A model generated the notes under the pieces. It saw only the letters and a list, made by a program, of their open reading frames with translations. It was not told the DNA's origin and searched no databases. Below, one piece after another: positions 39,720 to 50,700 of a DNA stretch of 64,000 bases. Source of the stretch: Apteryx mantelli. Lineage: Eukaryota; Chordata; Aves; Apterygiformes; Apterygidae. Each line of letters opens with the position of its first letter. The first letter of the stretch is position 1. The stretch lies in contig NC_089979.1 in NCBI RefSeq assembly GCF_036417845.1, positions 29,942,958 to 30,006,957 of the forward strand, given 5' to 3'. A program made the position numbers and the translations under genes.

Positions 39720-39829
39720 CATAAGCTGGAAAACAAATTTGGGGGCAGCACACAGTGCTCAGTAATGTCAATGTTGACAGTACCCCACAAAATGCATAGA
39801 ACAAGCAAATGTGTTTCCCATACAGCCAC
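39720..39829 (-). pseudogene. OPN5L1: OPN5L1-like exon 3: extracellular loop 1 and TM3, six residues short
   Basis: The acceptor TTTGCTAG and donor G|GTAAGC are both canonical. The 110-bp exon reads WLYGKHICLFYAFCGVL, then STLTLLSTVCCPQICFPAYG. From the conserved TM3 Cys to the residue at the D/E position of the D/ERY motif there are 18 steps, against 24 in human OPN5 and bovine rhodopsin. The missing residues correspond to FGCGSL in human OPN5. That is an in-frame loss of 18 bp, with the junction near 39777/39778. TM3 lines the retinal pocket and spans the membrane, so this should prevent folding. The D/ERY position reads VCC, which may be native to the subtype or further decay. Confidence 0.88.
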
Positions 39830-42733
39830 CTAGCAAATAACCAAGGAAGTTAATATTTAAATGCTGTGCTTCGATGCTGTGCTTTCTTAAATGAAAGGCT
39901 AAATGGTAGAAATACAATTATAATTGTAGCCATGAACATTTAATAAAATTACATGATTTAATTATTTATCGGTCAGGGATGAACTGCAAGAGACATTCCC
40001 AAATGAAAAAAACAGCAGTAACCAGTCAGTAAAAACAGTCAAACAAAAAAACAGTCAGTATTTTAGCCACGTCCCCCTTTATTTTTAAGATTCACATTTC
40101 AGCCTTTCTATTTTTATAAAATAAAATAATATATAATTTGATGATAATCATTCTGGAAAGAAAGATCAAAATGCTTATCACCAGTAGGTCATAAATTACT
40201 TCTGCTCCTCATCATTACTTCTGCTACCTTTCCATATTTTTTCTAAGCTGTTTTTCATCATTATCAATGCAATCACTTGGGAAGGTTCTCCAGTGGAATA
40301 AAAATTCAATCTGAGCCACTCTATCTCTTCCCTTTCTATTCAAAAATGTGCAGCAGCAGTTATCAAAAGCCCCATACAAGATTTTTGAAGACATCATCTC
40401 CTTTAATCATAACATTATATTTAGCAATATTAAACACAGAAAGTAATGTGGTGAGATATAAGTAATTACTAGATTTTTTTTATTTTTATTTTGAAGCCAA
40501 ACTGAGGGAGAACTGGACAGGGCAAGGGCAGAGAAAGACAGATCTTTTTATGTCAAACCATATAGAATTTTTTCATTTTCGTTAACTAAAAAGAAAAAAA
40601 TATAGGGTTAAAGTATGTGTACTTTTACCAAAGGGAAAGGAAGTCTGAAAACTGAAAAGACATTCACAGGTACAGGTGAGCATCATGCTCAAAAACAAGG
40701 AGCTACCTCTCTTTTCCCCTCAAGAATAACAATTCAGAGGCCTTTGGCATGAGAGATCTGGATTCAGATCACATCCCCCTAGATCAGGTCTCTCACTTCC
40801 TAGCAGAGTGACCTAACCAGTCACCCAGAAGTTATGTTGGGTGAAGTGCTCTCAGTCTCTTTTATTCAATCTGTTCTACTTCATTACTTTATTAAACACA
40901 TTACAGCAGGCCTTGGACCTCATGCATTACTGTGTGACTGATCCATCATGCTCTGTCTGTCTCTCAACAAATATTCAGCTGAACATGGAGAGACTCCTTA
41001 ACTGTTCCACAGATAACTCTACCTTTTAAGTCTGCACTAATAGACATACATCAAATCCAGGAAGATATTTTAATTAATAGGTACAGTTACTCCTACTGCA
41101 TAGGAATGCAAGGAGAAATAATATATAAGCATAAAATATACTTAGTATTAAATTCTACCTAAAATAAATGTCAGGCTTCAGTGATATAAAAAAGTTAGGA
41201 CAGCTCACTGTCTCATCTCTCTCACTTTCCCAGTGTCAGGGCTTTGAAGAGGTCAGTGTAGCTCAGAAAGTCTGTAGCACTTCCCATTAGCCAAGGGTTC
41301 CCACCCTCCGATGCAGCTCTTTCTCAGATGCTCATGCAGCAAGAGCTGAGCCGCTGCAATTTATAGCCCAGTATGTTAGTATAAACTGAGTGCCAATCTA
41401 CCTCCATGTGTTGGGTTGGAAGCCATGAAGGTTGAGTTGCTGCTACCCAACCAGCCAATACATTGACAGCAGCTAGACCAGAAACCTTTGAGAGGAACAG
41501 TGGGGACACTTGGCAGATGCTCCCTGGGCTCAGCCACCCCTACTCAGTCATTAGAAGCCTAATTCCCTGTGGGCAATACCACAAATACCACTTCTGTGAC
41601 AATTAAATTCATTTCCATTCTGACTACAAGGCCATTTCTCTCATTTTTTTCTCTTCAGTTTATTTCACATCAATATTTAGCTTATATGTCTCAGTCACCA
41701 ACATACTCATTGCCAAGGTGGTTCTTTCAGACTTCTCTTTCCCCATCATACTACACATTAACTAGTTAAAGCTTCTGATTAATTTGGTATTTTCAACAAA
41801 TTCTCTTCTAGGAAAATCTAATTTTAGTAACTAAAGATTTCAGTTTTTCTGGACAACTTCAATGCTTTCTCCATCTAACCAGCAATGTTTTACATTTCTC
41901 ACAGTCTTTAGAATTTTACATAATTTTTTAGGTTTCTCAGTAAAGTGTGTTGGGAAGCCAAATCAGCACTGCATATATGCATCCATACAGTTGCAGTACA
42001 TTCTGCAAGAATTGGAATAGACCAAAATATTACAAATATCATACTTTCTATAACTCTGCAGAATGACCAACAGTTCTGATCTTCTTACATCCTTCCTATC
42101 TAACTCCCTTCTCTCAAAGACTTTCATAGTGCCCAAGTTGCGCAAATACTATTTGAGGTCTAGCAATGAATCTCCTGAAGCTCCTGAACTTTAACAGAAG
42201 ATCACAAAAACTAGGTGTTACACAATGCTATCAGATTAGACTCATGTGGATAAAGACGGAAGAGGTGGAGAAGGAAGAAGAAAGTTCTAAACTCAGGGTG
42301 TTGGCTTAAACATTAAACCAGAACACTAAAGTTCTGTTCATCATCACTATTGCTACTTTGGGGGATCATAAGCAAATTTAGGGTTTTATTTTTATGCTGC
42401 AAAATTTAACTGCCCACTTTAAAAAATGAAGCATTTCACCACTGCTTGAATGATTCTACTGAGAGAGAATAAATGCAGTCGGTAGCGGATGTTTGGAACA
42501 AAATCTTGTCAGCCCTGCAGAAATCAAAATGATAGTATCCTCAAATAGACACAAATGTTAATAAACACCAGCAGTTCATAAAGCTGCTGTTACATAATAC
42601 ACTTCTCTCAACCCCTCTAATTATTTTCCACCATTCTGACAAGCAGAGCAGCAGAGTGATTCAATCCTCATCACTGACACAGACCTCCAGTGTCTGCAGA
42701 GGATGTTAAATATCATGCGCATAGTGAACAAAC
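39830..42733 (-). other. Opsin intron 2 (2.9 kb)
   Basis: The donor is AG|GTTTGT and the acceptor TTTGCTAG. A weak ancient-repeat-like segment lies at about 40741-40835 (GGATTCAGATC and AGCAGAGTGACCTAACCA segments). I see no second gene. Confidence 0.7.
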
Positions 42734-42896
42734 CTGTGTGAAAGGCTGGAGGTTACAGCTAGAGGATACAAGGTCAGAGTCATACCAAGGTCACTGATGG
42801 CAAGGTTTATAATGAAGTATTCTGCTGGTTTCAAAAAATTCTTTTTCTTGTAGGAAACATAGAGGAGAATACTGTTCCCACACAAGAAGCATATTC
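42734..42896 (-). pseudogene. OPN5L1: OPN5L1-like exon 2: end of TM1, intracellular loop 1, TM2
   Basis: The acceptor TTTCTCTGCAG ends at 42897 and the donor ACAG|GTTTGT follows 42734. The 163-bp exon begins with two bases of a Gly codon. It reads ICFLCGNSILLYVSYKKKNF with the TM1 GN pair, KPAEYFIINLAISDLGMTLT with the TM2 Asp, then YPLAVTSSLSHR. The last codon is split and completed by exon 3 to give HRW. Nothing in this exon is damaged. The phase-1 start means an upstream exon must supply the N-terminus and the first part of TM1. Confidence 0.9.
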
Positions 42897-44559
42897 CTGC
42901 AGAGAAACATACAACATGAATAAATAGTTACTTTCAGCCATCCTCCTTTTTATGAACAGGAATAATGTGCTGTCAACATAGCTAGCTTTTTCAGGATGAA
43001 CTTTTCTCTTCTTTATGTTTGACGTTTTCTCTTTTTTAGATTTTGTATTTTTTGAATCTTTTTATCATCCTTCTAGTTTTCTTCCTATTTTGTCCATCAA
43101 ACTATCTACCAAGATCTAATCATTAGTAATAATAAAGTGCCCACATGTCTTCGAATTTTGTCCATTAAACTAAATGACCTGCCAAAAAACAGTTTTTCTG
43201 TAGGAAACTGACATGAAATGAGAGGCTATATCCATCTGCCATGGCACACATTTCCCCAATTTCAAGTGTTCTCCACTTACTAAACCTTCTTCCTTTGGGG
43301 CAGTTTCTCAGAGATGCCTGTTATAGTTTTGAGTAATAATAAATGATACAGCAAGAATGTTGAATTATGCATGAAAAAAGGAAAAACGTAATTAAATAAT
43401 GTCTCTACCATGTGTAGATAGAATGATTTTCTCTGGGAGTGCTACTATTAGTGTGAGATCTGCCCAGAGATGACAGAAGCTTAAGAAGGCTAGAAGTAGT
43501 CTAACCAAAGACAAGCAATTTGCTCTCTACCTTCAAACTAGCAGGATTAAAACCTATGACAGATCCACAAAGTTAGACAAGAGTTAGGTGACCATCAGAT
43601 GAAAAGGTCAGACAACAGAGTCAAAAGACAGAGTTTTAGGCAGCCTTTTTAGAGCTATGCAAGAAAAACACTTTCATATGTAAAAGCTTCAGAGGCCTAC
43701 TGACACACAAATGCCTAACGAATGGGGGGGAGGGAGGGGCCTTAATATATGCCTCCTAAAGTTAAGCTGTTGAAGAGGGTCCAAGCGCCTTTGTGGACCT
43801 CACTGCCTGTTCCTGCATCTTTGGAAAAAGCATCACTTTACATAAAAAAACTGAGGTTAACAAGTTGCATAGAGAAATATACCACAAACCAACTTTGGCT
43901 CTAGATTATAGCCAGAAGACAATAAGCCTCATTTAACCATATCCTCATAGGTTTAAAAAAAAAAAAAAAAAAAGAACCTTTATGTAATTTCCCAAGTGTA
44001 CTACAGGTCATGATATTTTCTTTTAAAGAAGACAGCAGATCAGTATCGATGACTAATGTTACTTACTAAGTTCCTTTCTATCACTGACCTCCTTAAACCC
44101 ACTTAAGATATTTGTAATATATTTGTAATTTGAAATCTTCTGGAGAGAGAAAAGATTTTCTCCTTGAATTCTACTACTGGAACTATGCAATAATTTTGTT
44201 CCAGACATTTTTCTTCCAAAACTTCAAAAATATAACAATAAAAATACAGTAAAAAGCAAAAATTTGGTTTAACATTTTTCTTTCCATGTTTCACTATTTT
44301 TCAAGATTTTAATTACATTTTAATCTATCACATATCTTTAAATCTTAAGCAGAATCTGAGCAGAATCAAATTAGATGAGGTCATGAAGCACAGATCACTA
44401 GACTATCAGAATATGCTCTCTCACTATTCTTAGTAAGATTAATTTTATCCAGAACATGAAAATTGCAACCACATCAGCAATATCAACTGTGCCAAATATC
44501 TTCAGTGGCTGTACTACGGGATAGTCATCAATCATTACTTTTCCTTAGCAACAGCTCTG
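42897..44559. other. Presumed opsin intron 1, proximal part
   Basis: No exon was found. It includes an A-run at 43955-43973 and a short G-rich run near 43724. It ends where the CR1 element begins. Confidence 0.6.
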
Positions 44560-46757
44560 TGAAGAGACAGCAGGGCGAAAAGTAGGATTACAATCCTGGA
44601 CTTCAGGAGAGCAAACTTTGGCCTCTTCAGGGACCTGCTTGGAAGAATCCCATGGGATAGGGTCCTAGAAGGAAGAGGGGTCCAAGAAAGATGGTTAATA
44701 TTCAAGGATCACCTCCTCCAAGCTCAAAATGGTGCATCCCAATGAGCAAGAAGTCAAGCAAAGGGGACAGGAGACCTGCAAGAATGAACAAGGTGCTCCT
44801 GGCAAAACTCAAACAGAAGAAGGAAGTGCACAGAAGGTGGAAGCAGGGACAGGCCACTTGGGACAAATATAGGAACATTGTCCAAGTATGCAGGGATATG
44901 ACCAGGAAGGCCAGGGCCCATTTGGAGTTGAATCTGGCAAGGGATGTAAAGGACAAGAAGGGCTTCTATAGATACATCAGTAACAAAAGGAAAACTTAGG
45001 GGAAATGTGGGCCCGCTACTGAATGGGGCAGGAGCTCTGGTGATGAAGGACACAGAGAAGGCAGAGTTACTGAATGCCTTCTTTGCTTCAGTCTTTACTG
45101 CTAAGATGAGCCCTCAGAAATCACAGACCCTGGAGACCAGGGAGAAAGTCTGGAGAAAGAAAGACCTTCCCTTAGTGGAGAAGGACTGAGTTAGAGGTCA
45201 TTTAGGCAAACTTGACATCCACAGGTCCATGTACCCCGATGGGATCCACCCACAAGTGCTGAAGGAGCTGGTGGATGTCATTGCTAGGCCACTCAATTTT
45301 CTTTGAAAGGTTATGGAGATCAGGAGAGGTGCCTGAGGACTGGAAGAAAGCCAATGCCACCCCAGTCTTCAAAAAGGGCAAGAAGGAGGACCCAGGGAAC
45401 TACAGGCCAGTCAGCCTCACCTCCATCCCTGGAAAGATGATGGAGCAGCTCATCCTGGAGGCCATCTCCAAACATGTGGAGGAAAAGAAGGTGATCAGGA
45501 GGAGTCAGCATGGCTTCACCAAGGGGAAATCATGCTTAACCAACCTGATAACCTTCTATGATGGGATGACTGGCTGGGTAGATGAGGGGAGAGCAGTGGA
45601 TGGTGTCTGCCTTGACTTCAGCAAGGCTTTTGGCACTGTCTCCCATAACATCCTCATAGGGAAGCTCAGGAAGTGTGGGCTGGATGAGTGGACAGTGAGG
45701 TGGATTGAGAACTGGCTGAATGGCAGAGCTCAGAGGGTTGTGATCAGCGGTGCAGAGTCTAGTTGGAGGCCTGTAGCTAGCGGTGTCCCCCAGGGGTCAG
45801 TACTGGGTCCAGTCTTGTTCAACTTCATCAATGACCTGGATGAAGACACAGAGTGCACCCTCAGCAAGTTTGCTGACAATACAAAACTGGGAGGAGTGGC
45901 CGATGCACCAGAGGGCTGTGCTGCCATTCAGAGAGACCTGGACAGGCTGGAGAGGTGGGTGGAGAGGAACCTCCTGAAGTTCAACAAAGGCAAGTGCAGG
46001 GTCCTGCACCTGGGGAGGAATAACACCCTGCACCAATACAGGCGGGGGGCTGACCTGCTGGAAAGCAGCTCTGCAGAGAAGACCCTGGGAGTGCTGGTGG
46101 ACACCAAGTTAAGCACGAGCCAGAAATGTGCCCTGGTGGCCAAGAAGAACAATGGTATCTTGGGCTGCATTAGGAAGAGTGTTGCCAGGAGGTCGAGGGA
46201 GGTGATCCTCCCCCTCTACTCAGTCCTGGTGAGGCTGCATCTGGAGTGCCGTGTCCAGTGCTGGGCTCCCCAATACAAGAGAGACATGGAGCTACTGGAG
46301 CAAGTCCAGTGAAGGGCTACAAAGATGATTAGGGGACTGGAGCATCTCTCTTATGAGGAAAGGCTGAGAGAGCTGGGCCTGTTTAGCCTGGAGAAGAGAA
46401 GGCCGAGAGGAGATCTTATCAATGTGTATAAGTATCTGAAGGGAAGGTGTAAAGAGGCTGGGGCCAGACTCTCTTGAGTGGTGGCCAGCGACAGGATGAG
46501 AGGCAACGGGCACAAACTGAAACACAGGAAGTTCCATCTGAACATGAGGAAAAACTTCTTTATTGCGAGGGTGACTGAGCACTGGAGCAGGTTGCCCAGA
46601 GAGGTTGTGGAGTTTCCTTCTTGGAAATATTCAAAAGCTGTCTGGACACAATGGTGGGCAACATGCTCCAGGTGACCCTGCTTGAGCAGGGGGGTTGGAC
46701 TAGATGATCTTTAAAGGTCCCTTCCATCCTCAACCATTCTGTGATTCTGTGATTATG
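44560..46757 (+). mobile_element. CR1 LINE, long but 5'-truncated and inactive
   Basis: About 2.2 kb of CR1. From about 44570 it shows decayed ORF2 coding upstream of the reverse transcriptase (DFRRANFGLFRDLLG-like, then [18 protein letters not shown]). The reverse transcriptase and C-terminal region follow, then the 3' UTR with GTTGGACTAGATGATCTTTA and the ATTCTGTGATTCTGTGAT end. The first part of ORF2 (endonuclease) and ORF1 are missing, the usual CR1 truncation. Frameshifts (about 45000 and 45295) and stops break the frame. It lies opposite in orientation to the opsin and within its presumed first intron. Confidence 0.95.
45275..46312 (+). pseudogene. CR1 ORF2 reverse-transcriptase fragment
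   Basis: A 345-codon open stretch of the LINE reverse transcriptase. It runs from just after a frameshift near 45295 through [35 protein letters not shown], motif A (LDFSKAFG) and motif B ([10 protein letters not shown]) to motif C (FADN), then the LHLGR and [14 protein letters not shown] thumb region. Two conserved residues are changed: AFD is AFG, and the second Asp of the catalytic FADD is Asn (AAT at 45878-45880). The TGA at 46310-46312 looks like CpG decay of an Arg codon, since coding resemblance continues beyond it ([23 protein letters not shown]), with a further stop near 46475. It encodes no functional protein. Confidence 0.93.
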
Positions 46758-47236
46758 TGGAGCTGTTTTCAGGAGATAGAGCGAACTGAAGTTACTACAA
46801 AAACGTGATTCCAAAAGTTCAAAGTCCTCCAGATATATTCATAAGCCTTTGCCTTGGGTAACGGTAAATACATTCCACTGCCAGTTATTTCTCACTTTCT
46901 CTTTGCATCAAGTTTCTTGTTGCAAAGAGAAAGGTCCTGTCTTCTGCTTAGTAACTACAAATAACGACACACTCTCACCCTGTCCCTAGCACAACAGCTG
47001 TCAGTGAAGCAAGCAGTACAGTTGTACACATTTGGCTTGAAGGCAGCATGTGAAATGTCAAAGAAAAAGTGCCTGGAAGAAAGAAGTCACCTTAGCAAGC
47101 AACTAAAGCTCCCAGTTCACATAGCACTTAAACCCTCTGGGCTTAAGCTAACTGATGTGTATCCACATTAAATAATAATCTTGTAGCTGCATTTCATTCT
47201 TTCAGTTTAATAAGGCAGAGTATCTAAATTCAGCTT
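46758..47236. other. Non-genic spacer
   Basis: Nothing recognisable lies between the CR1 end and the LTR. Confidence 0.6.
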
Positions 47237-47242
47237 GTCCAT

Positions 47243-47729
47243 TGTTGGGGCCCTTGCGGTGCTTCAGAACAATAATCTATATGAGATATAGAGCATGGAA
47301 CTAACACTGTTTAGGATTAATTGCTTAGCACAACTTGCTTAGCATTAGTAGCTAAATTTGCTGAAGCCTTAGGCCTCAGGCTATAGCCGCTGCTACGTGC
47401 TTTAAAGTAGTCCACCAAGGACACTGGTGCAGCTGGAAATGATACATCCTGAGAAAGTACAGATAAACTAGCAGAAGCCAGTGGGAACCAAGGTTAAGGG
47501 CTAGACAGCTTTGCTAAATAAGTAGCAAGGTACAAGGCATGACCGCTGCGTGCGTGATCGGTGCCATGATTGGCTACCTGTGACATAATCTGTATAAACC
47601 ACCAATCAAGGGTCAAGGCGCCGCGTGCCTGTACCTATAAGATGGGCAAATTGCTGAATAAAGTTGGAATTGAATCTGCATTCTGTGAGTGCGTATGATT
47701 CTTTCCCGTCACTCCCGCGGACCGTGACA
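47243..47729 (+). mobile_element. Solo LTR related to the one at 34.4 kb
   Basis: This 487-bp block starts TGTTGGGG and ends GTGACA. The flanks are GTCCAT (47237-47242) and GTCCAC (47730-47735), a target duplication with one mismatch. In order it holds TATAAG at about 47636, AATAAA at 47657-47662 and a short CpG-containing U5-like end, as an LTR should. The segment 47522-47590 matches 34554-34621 in inverse orientation (GTAGCAAGGTACA, GCGTGCGTGATCGG, GTGACATAATC). The U3 part differs between the two, so they are different subfamilies or recombinants. No viral genes flank it. Confidence 0.88.
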
Positions 47730-50700
47730 GTCCACCTTCCCCACAGGTTTCCCTACACTGCTTATTCTCACAGTGGTCCATCAGTTGTTTCTACACAAAT
47801 CCCTATTTCCTCAGCTGCTACAATCCGGGCACCTCCACCAAAACCAAATGGGTCGTGCTGTTTGATCACCAAATGTTCACTCAGGAGGAATTTTAAACCT
47901 ACTGTATATTACTCATATGATTTATATTTTAATCCTTTTACTAGTATTTGTTCCATTCATTAAGCAGAAGCAGTAACAGCACAATTTCACATTAGAAGCC
48001 TCAGCTTTAAAATTTTCCTAGTGACCACTGCTACAGCATGTGACTGCCCTCAAGAGACAGTAACAAAAACAAAGATAGGACATTCATCTGCTTTTCCCCC
48101 AAGGCAACCTGTTGAAAAGGAAAGGCTGAGTTCATTTCAGATATTAGTGCTACATTTTCAATGCTCTATCCTATCAAAGGCAAATTTGTTATAATCTAAA
48201 AGGAAAGACATCCTATCCTAGAAAATGTACTTCCTTTAGTTGGTCATGAATTCTTGAAATCTACTTGAGCTTGTGGTTTTTCAAAGTGGTCTGCTGGCTT
48301 ATCAGAGCTAGACAGTCTTAGGTTTTATCCTGATCTTTGGAAAGGCAATCTGGAGAATGAAATCCCATGCTGAGGAAGGAGGAGTTTTATTCAAAGTGCA
48401 CAGCACTGGCTAGAGTCAGGCACAGGATCATCTAAGCCAAAACTTCAGTACTTTAAAACAGTCATTCAGACATGACAAAAGCAGGCTGATATTCCCAATA
48501 TATGCAGCGTTCCTCATCCAAGAAGTTCCTTCTTCCAACCCTACTGCTAATTTGGCTTTGATGAGAGTGGCCATCACTTTCCTGAGAAGATAAAAAGACC
48601 TAACTCAGAAATGTCAAGATGATGTTTTTCACAGCACTGTCAGTGCAGCTGTTGTTGTCTCATTTACTTTACTGGTTGTTGGACAACCTTATCAAAATGA
48701 AGACAAAACTGCTGTTCAAATAATACCAGTTTTCACCTACCACTGTAAATTAAAATAACTTCATTGTTGTCATAGTTTATTTCATTCTATTATGGAAACC
48801 ACAGTCCCTATAGTCAGGCCTACTGAGTTCCTCTGCTGACATATCCAGTTCACCAGCACTTGTGTTAAGTCTGTGCATTAGCTGTGCTGCATCGAGAACT
48901 GTAAGGATAAGTATTTGAGCTTTCTGTTTGTTATCACAGTAACATCATGAAAGCAGATTCAGGAAGTCAGAATCCCATTCAAGTGAAAGTATTCCTATCC
49001 TCCTAAATAAAAATCCAAACACCTCCATTAAACAACATTTTGATAATCACCTGAACAGTCAGTTCAAACAGTTATTTGTAGCGCTTTGCAATCTTTACAT
49101 TTTTCTAAGCACTGTAGACATTTGTTGCTTTTCTTTATCATAATTCAACTAAAATCACACCTTGTCAGGAGCAATAAAGACATTTTCATCATGAAAATTC
49201 CCAGACTGCTAGGTTTTCTCCAGAAACCTACCATCCAAGCAGTTCCCACATGCACCTATATTTTTGCAAATATTTGTAGTAATTTTAGAGTTAAGCACAA
49301 CCAGTCATCAGTTTCATACATCAGTAGTCGACAGGTCTGAGTGGGTTACATAAAGAAGGGTTTTAAAAGACAACTGTGAAAAAATATTAAATCAAATTAT
49401 AATTTAAAAGCAAAAGCATCTCTTTTATCCAAAAGATGGATAAAGCCATCTTCAAATAGGGACTGAAGAAGAAAAGAACTGCACACTAACTGTTCAAAAA
49501 CCTCTCAACACTCTCTGACTAGTTTTGTGTGGCAGATTGCAACAAAACAACATTTTGTCCAAGCTGATGAACAATACAATATTTTTGAAAAAGACTTTAC
49601 CTGCATTTACCTTTAAAATACCTTACCTGTATTTTTCTCCCTCCTTCCCTTACCAGCCAGGACTTGCCAAAACACAAGTGTGTCACACATTTAAATGAAT
49701 GCATGCTAAATCAGCTTCATTAAACCTTTCGATTACATGTTAATTATGATAAACCACGTAACAACTCAGGTCTGGGCATCTACGTTCAACATATCCATTC
49801 AGATAGATTAGTTTAAAGTCACACTTTTAGTTAAATTGTTGTCATTGTGTATATATACCATAAACCTCTCATTTTCTCCTTTCAAACAGTCTTTCATTAA
49901 CTCCAGATCTTCCATCTTCCCTGAACAACTTATTCAGTGCTTTGCCTCTTTCCTCCTATATATATTAGTTTAAAAAGCCTAACAGCAAAAGTAAGCAGCA
50001 GATGGAGCAGCAGGAGGTAAAGGCAACAAATGAATACAGTCCAATAACTCATCATTAAGTGTAAAGCATTTGTAATAACTGGTAGATACTATTTCAAATC
50101 ACTTTAGTGACATCAGCATCTGACTAAGAAGGAACAGGAAGTGGGCAAAGCTTCCAAACACACTTCTAATTACATTTTTTTCTACTAAAGAAGCATAGTA
50201 TGTAGCCCTGTATGAGGCTTGTTTGAAACAGGATTGCACACCTGCATCCACTAAATATGTGACATAATGCCCAGCTACTATGCCTCAATTCAATTTTGAA
50301 AAATCAGAATCTCCCCTTTTTAAAACAGGTTTACTCCTCAATAATTCTGACAAAAAAAATTAAGACAACAGAAGATAGACACAGGAACTTTGACAAATTC
50401 ACAATGTATGAAAGATTCCTGAAAGAGGGAGCAAATACAGGACTTAACTGATTGCAAAGACTTTGAAAGTAGTAACACTAACTGCTGTAAAGATTTATTA
50501 AACCATGATCAGTCATTCACTCGTACAAATGAACTTCCATATATGAATTTCTACTTTCTCATTTTTTGGCCAACCTGAACATCACTCATGTTGCCACTTC
50601 AGCATACAAACATAAAGCAAGCTGTCTATGCATGGATACACTGAGGTCCTATCATCATTCAACCTCATGGGGAATTCTCTCAGAAATAAATTTGTTTTTT

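Larger units (their letters stand above)
23022..42896 (-). pseudogene. OPN5L1: OPN5L1-like neuropsin opsin, probable pseudogene (5' exon not found)
   Basis: Four minus-strand exons encode most of a seven-transmembrane opsin. OPN5L1 belongs to the neuropsin group and, in chicken, is described as a G-protein-coupled retinal receptor that is active in the dark with all-trans retinal and is turned off by light. Membership rests on the KPAEYF-INLAISDLGMT segment in TM2, the HRWLYG loop, AHWGEYGTEPYGTA in loop 2, CIDW after it, WSPYAIIAMWAAFG in TM6, FAKSS with the retinal lysine, and NPVIY in TM7. Exon phases fit across all three joins. Lesions are a six-residue gap in TM3, Tyr for the disulfide Cys, no AG at the expected last acceptor, and two frame changes in the tail. 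Introns are 2.9, 2.0 and 13.7 kb. The opsin family call is near certain, the OPN5L1 subtype likely, and the loss of function probable. Confidence 0.85.

Noticed and set aside
45275-46312. 345-codon open frame as a host gene
   Set aside because: It is the reverse transcriptase of a CR1 LINE with broken catalytic residues and flanking CR1 sequence.
49560-49660. Cluster of GTAAG/GTAAA donor-like motifs on the minus strand
   Set aside because: No hydrophobic or otherwise opsin-like coding precedes any of them.
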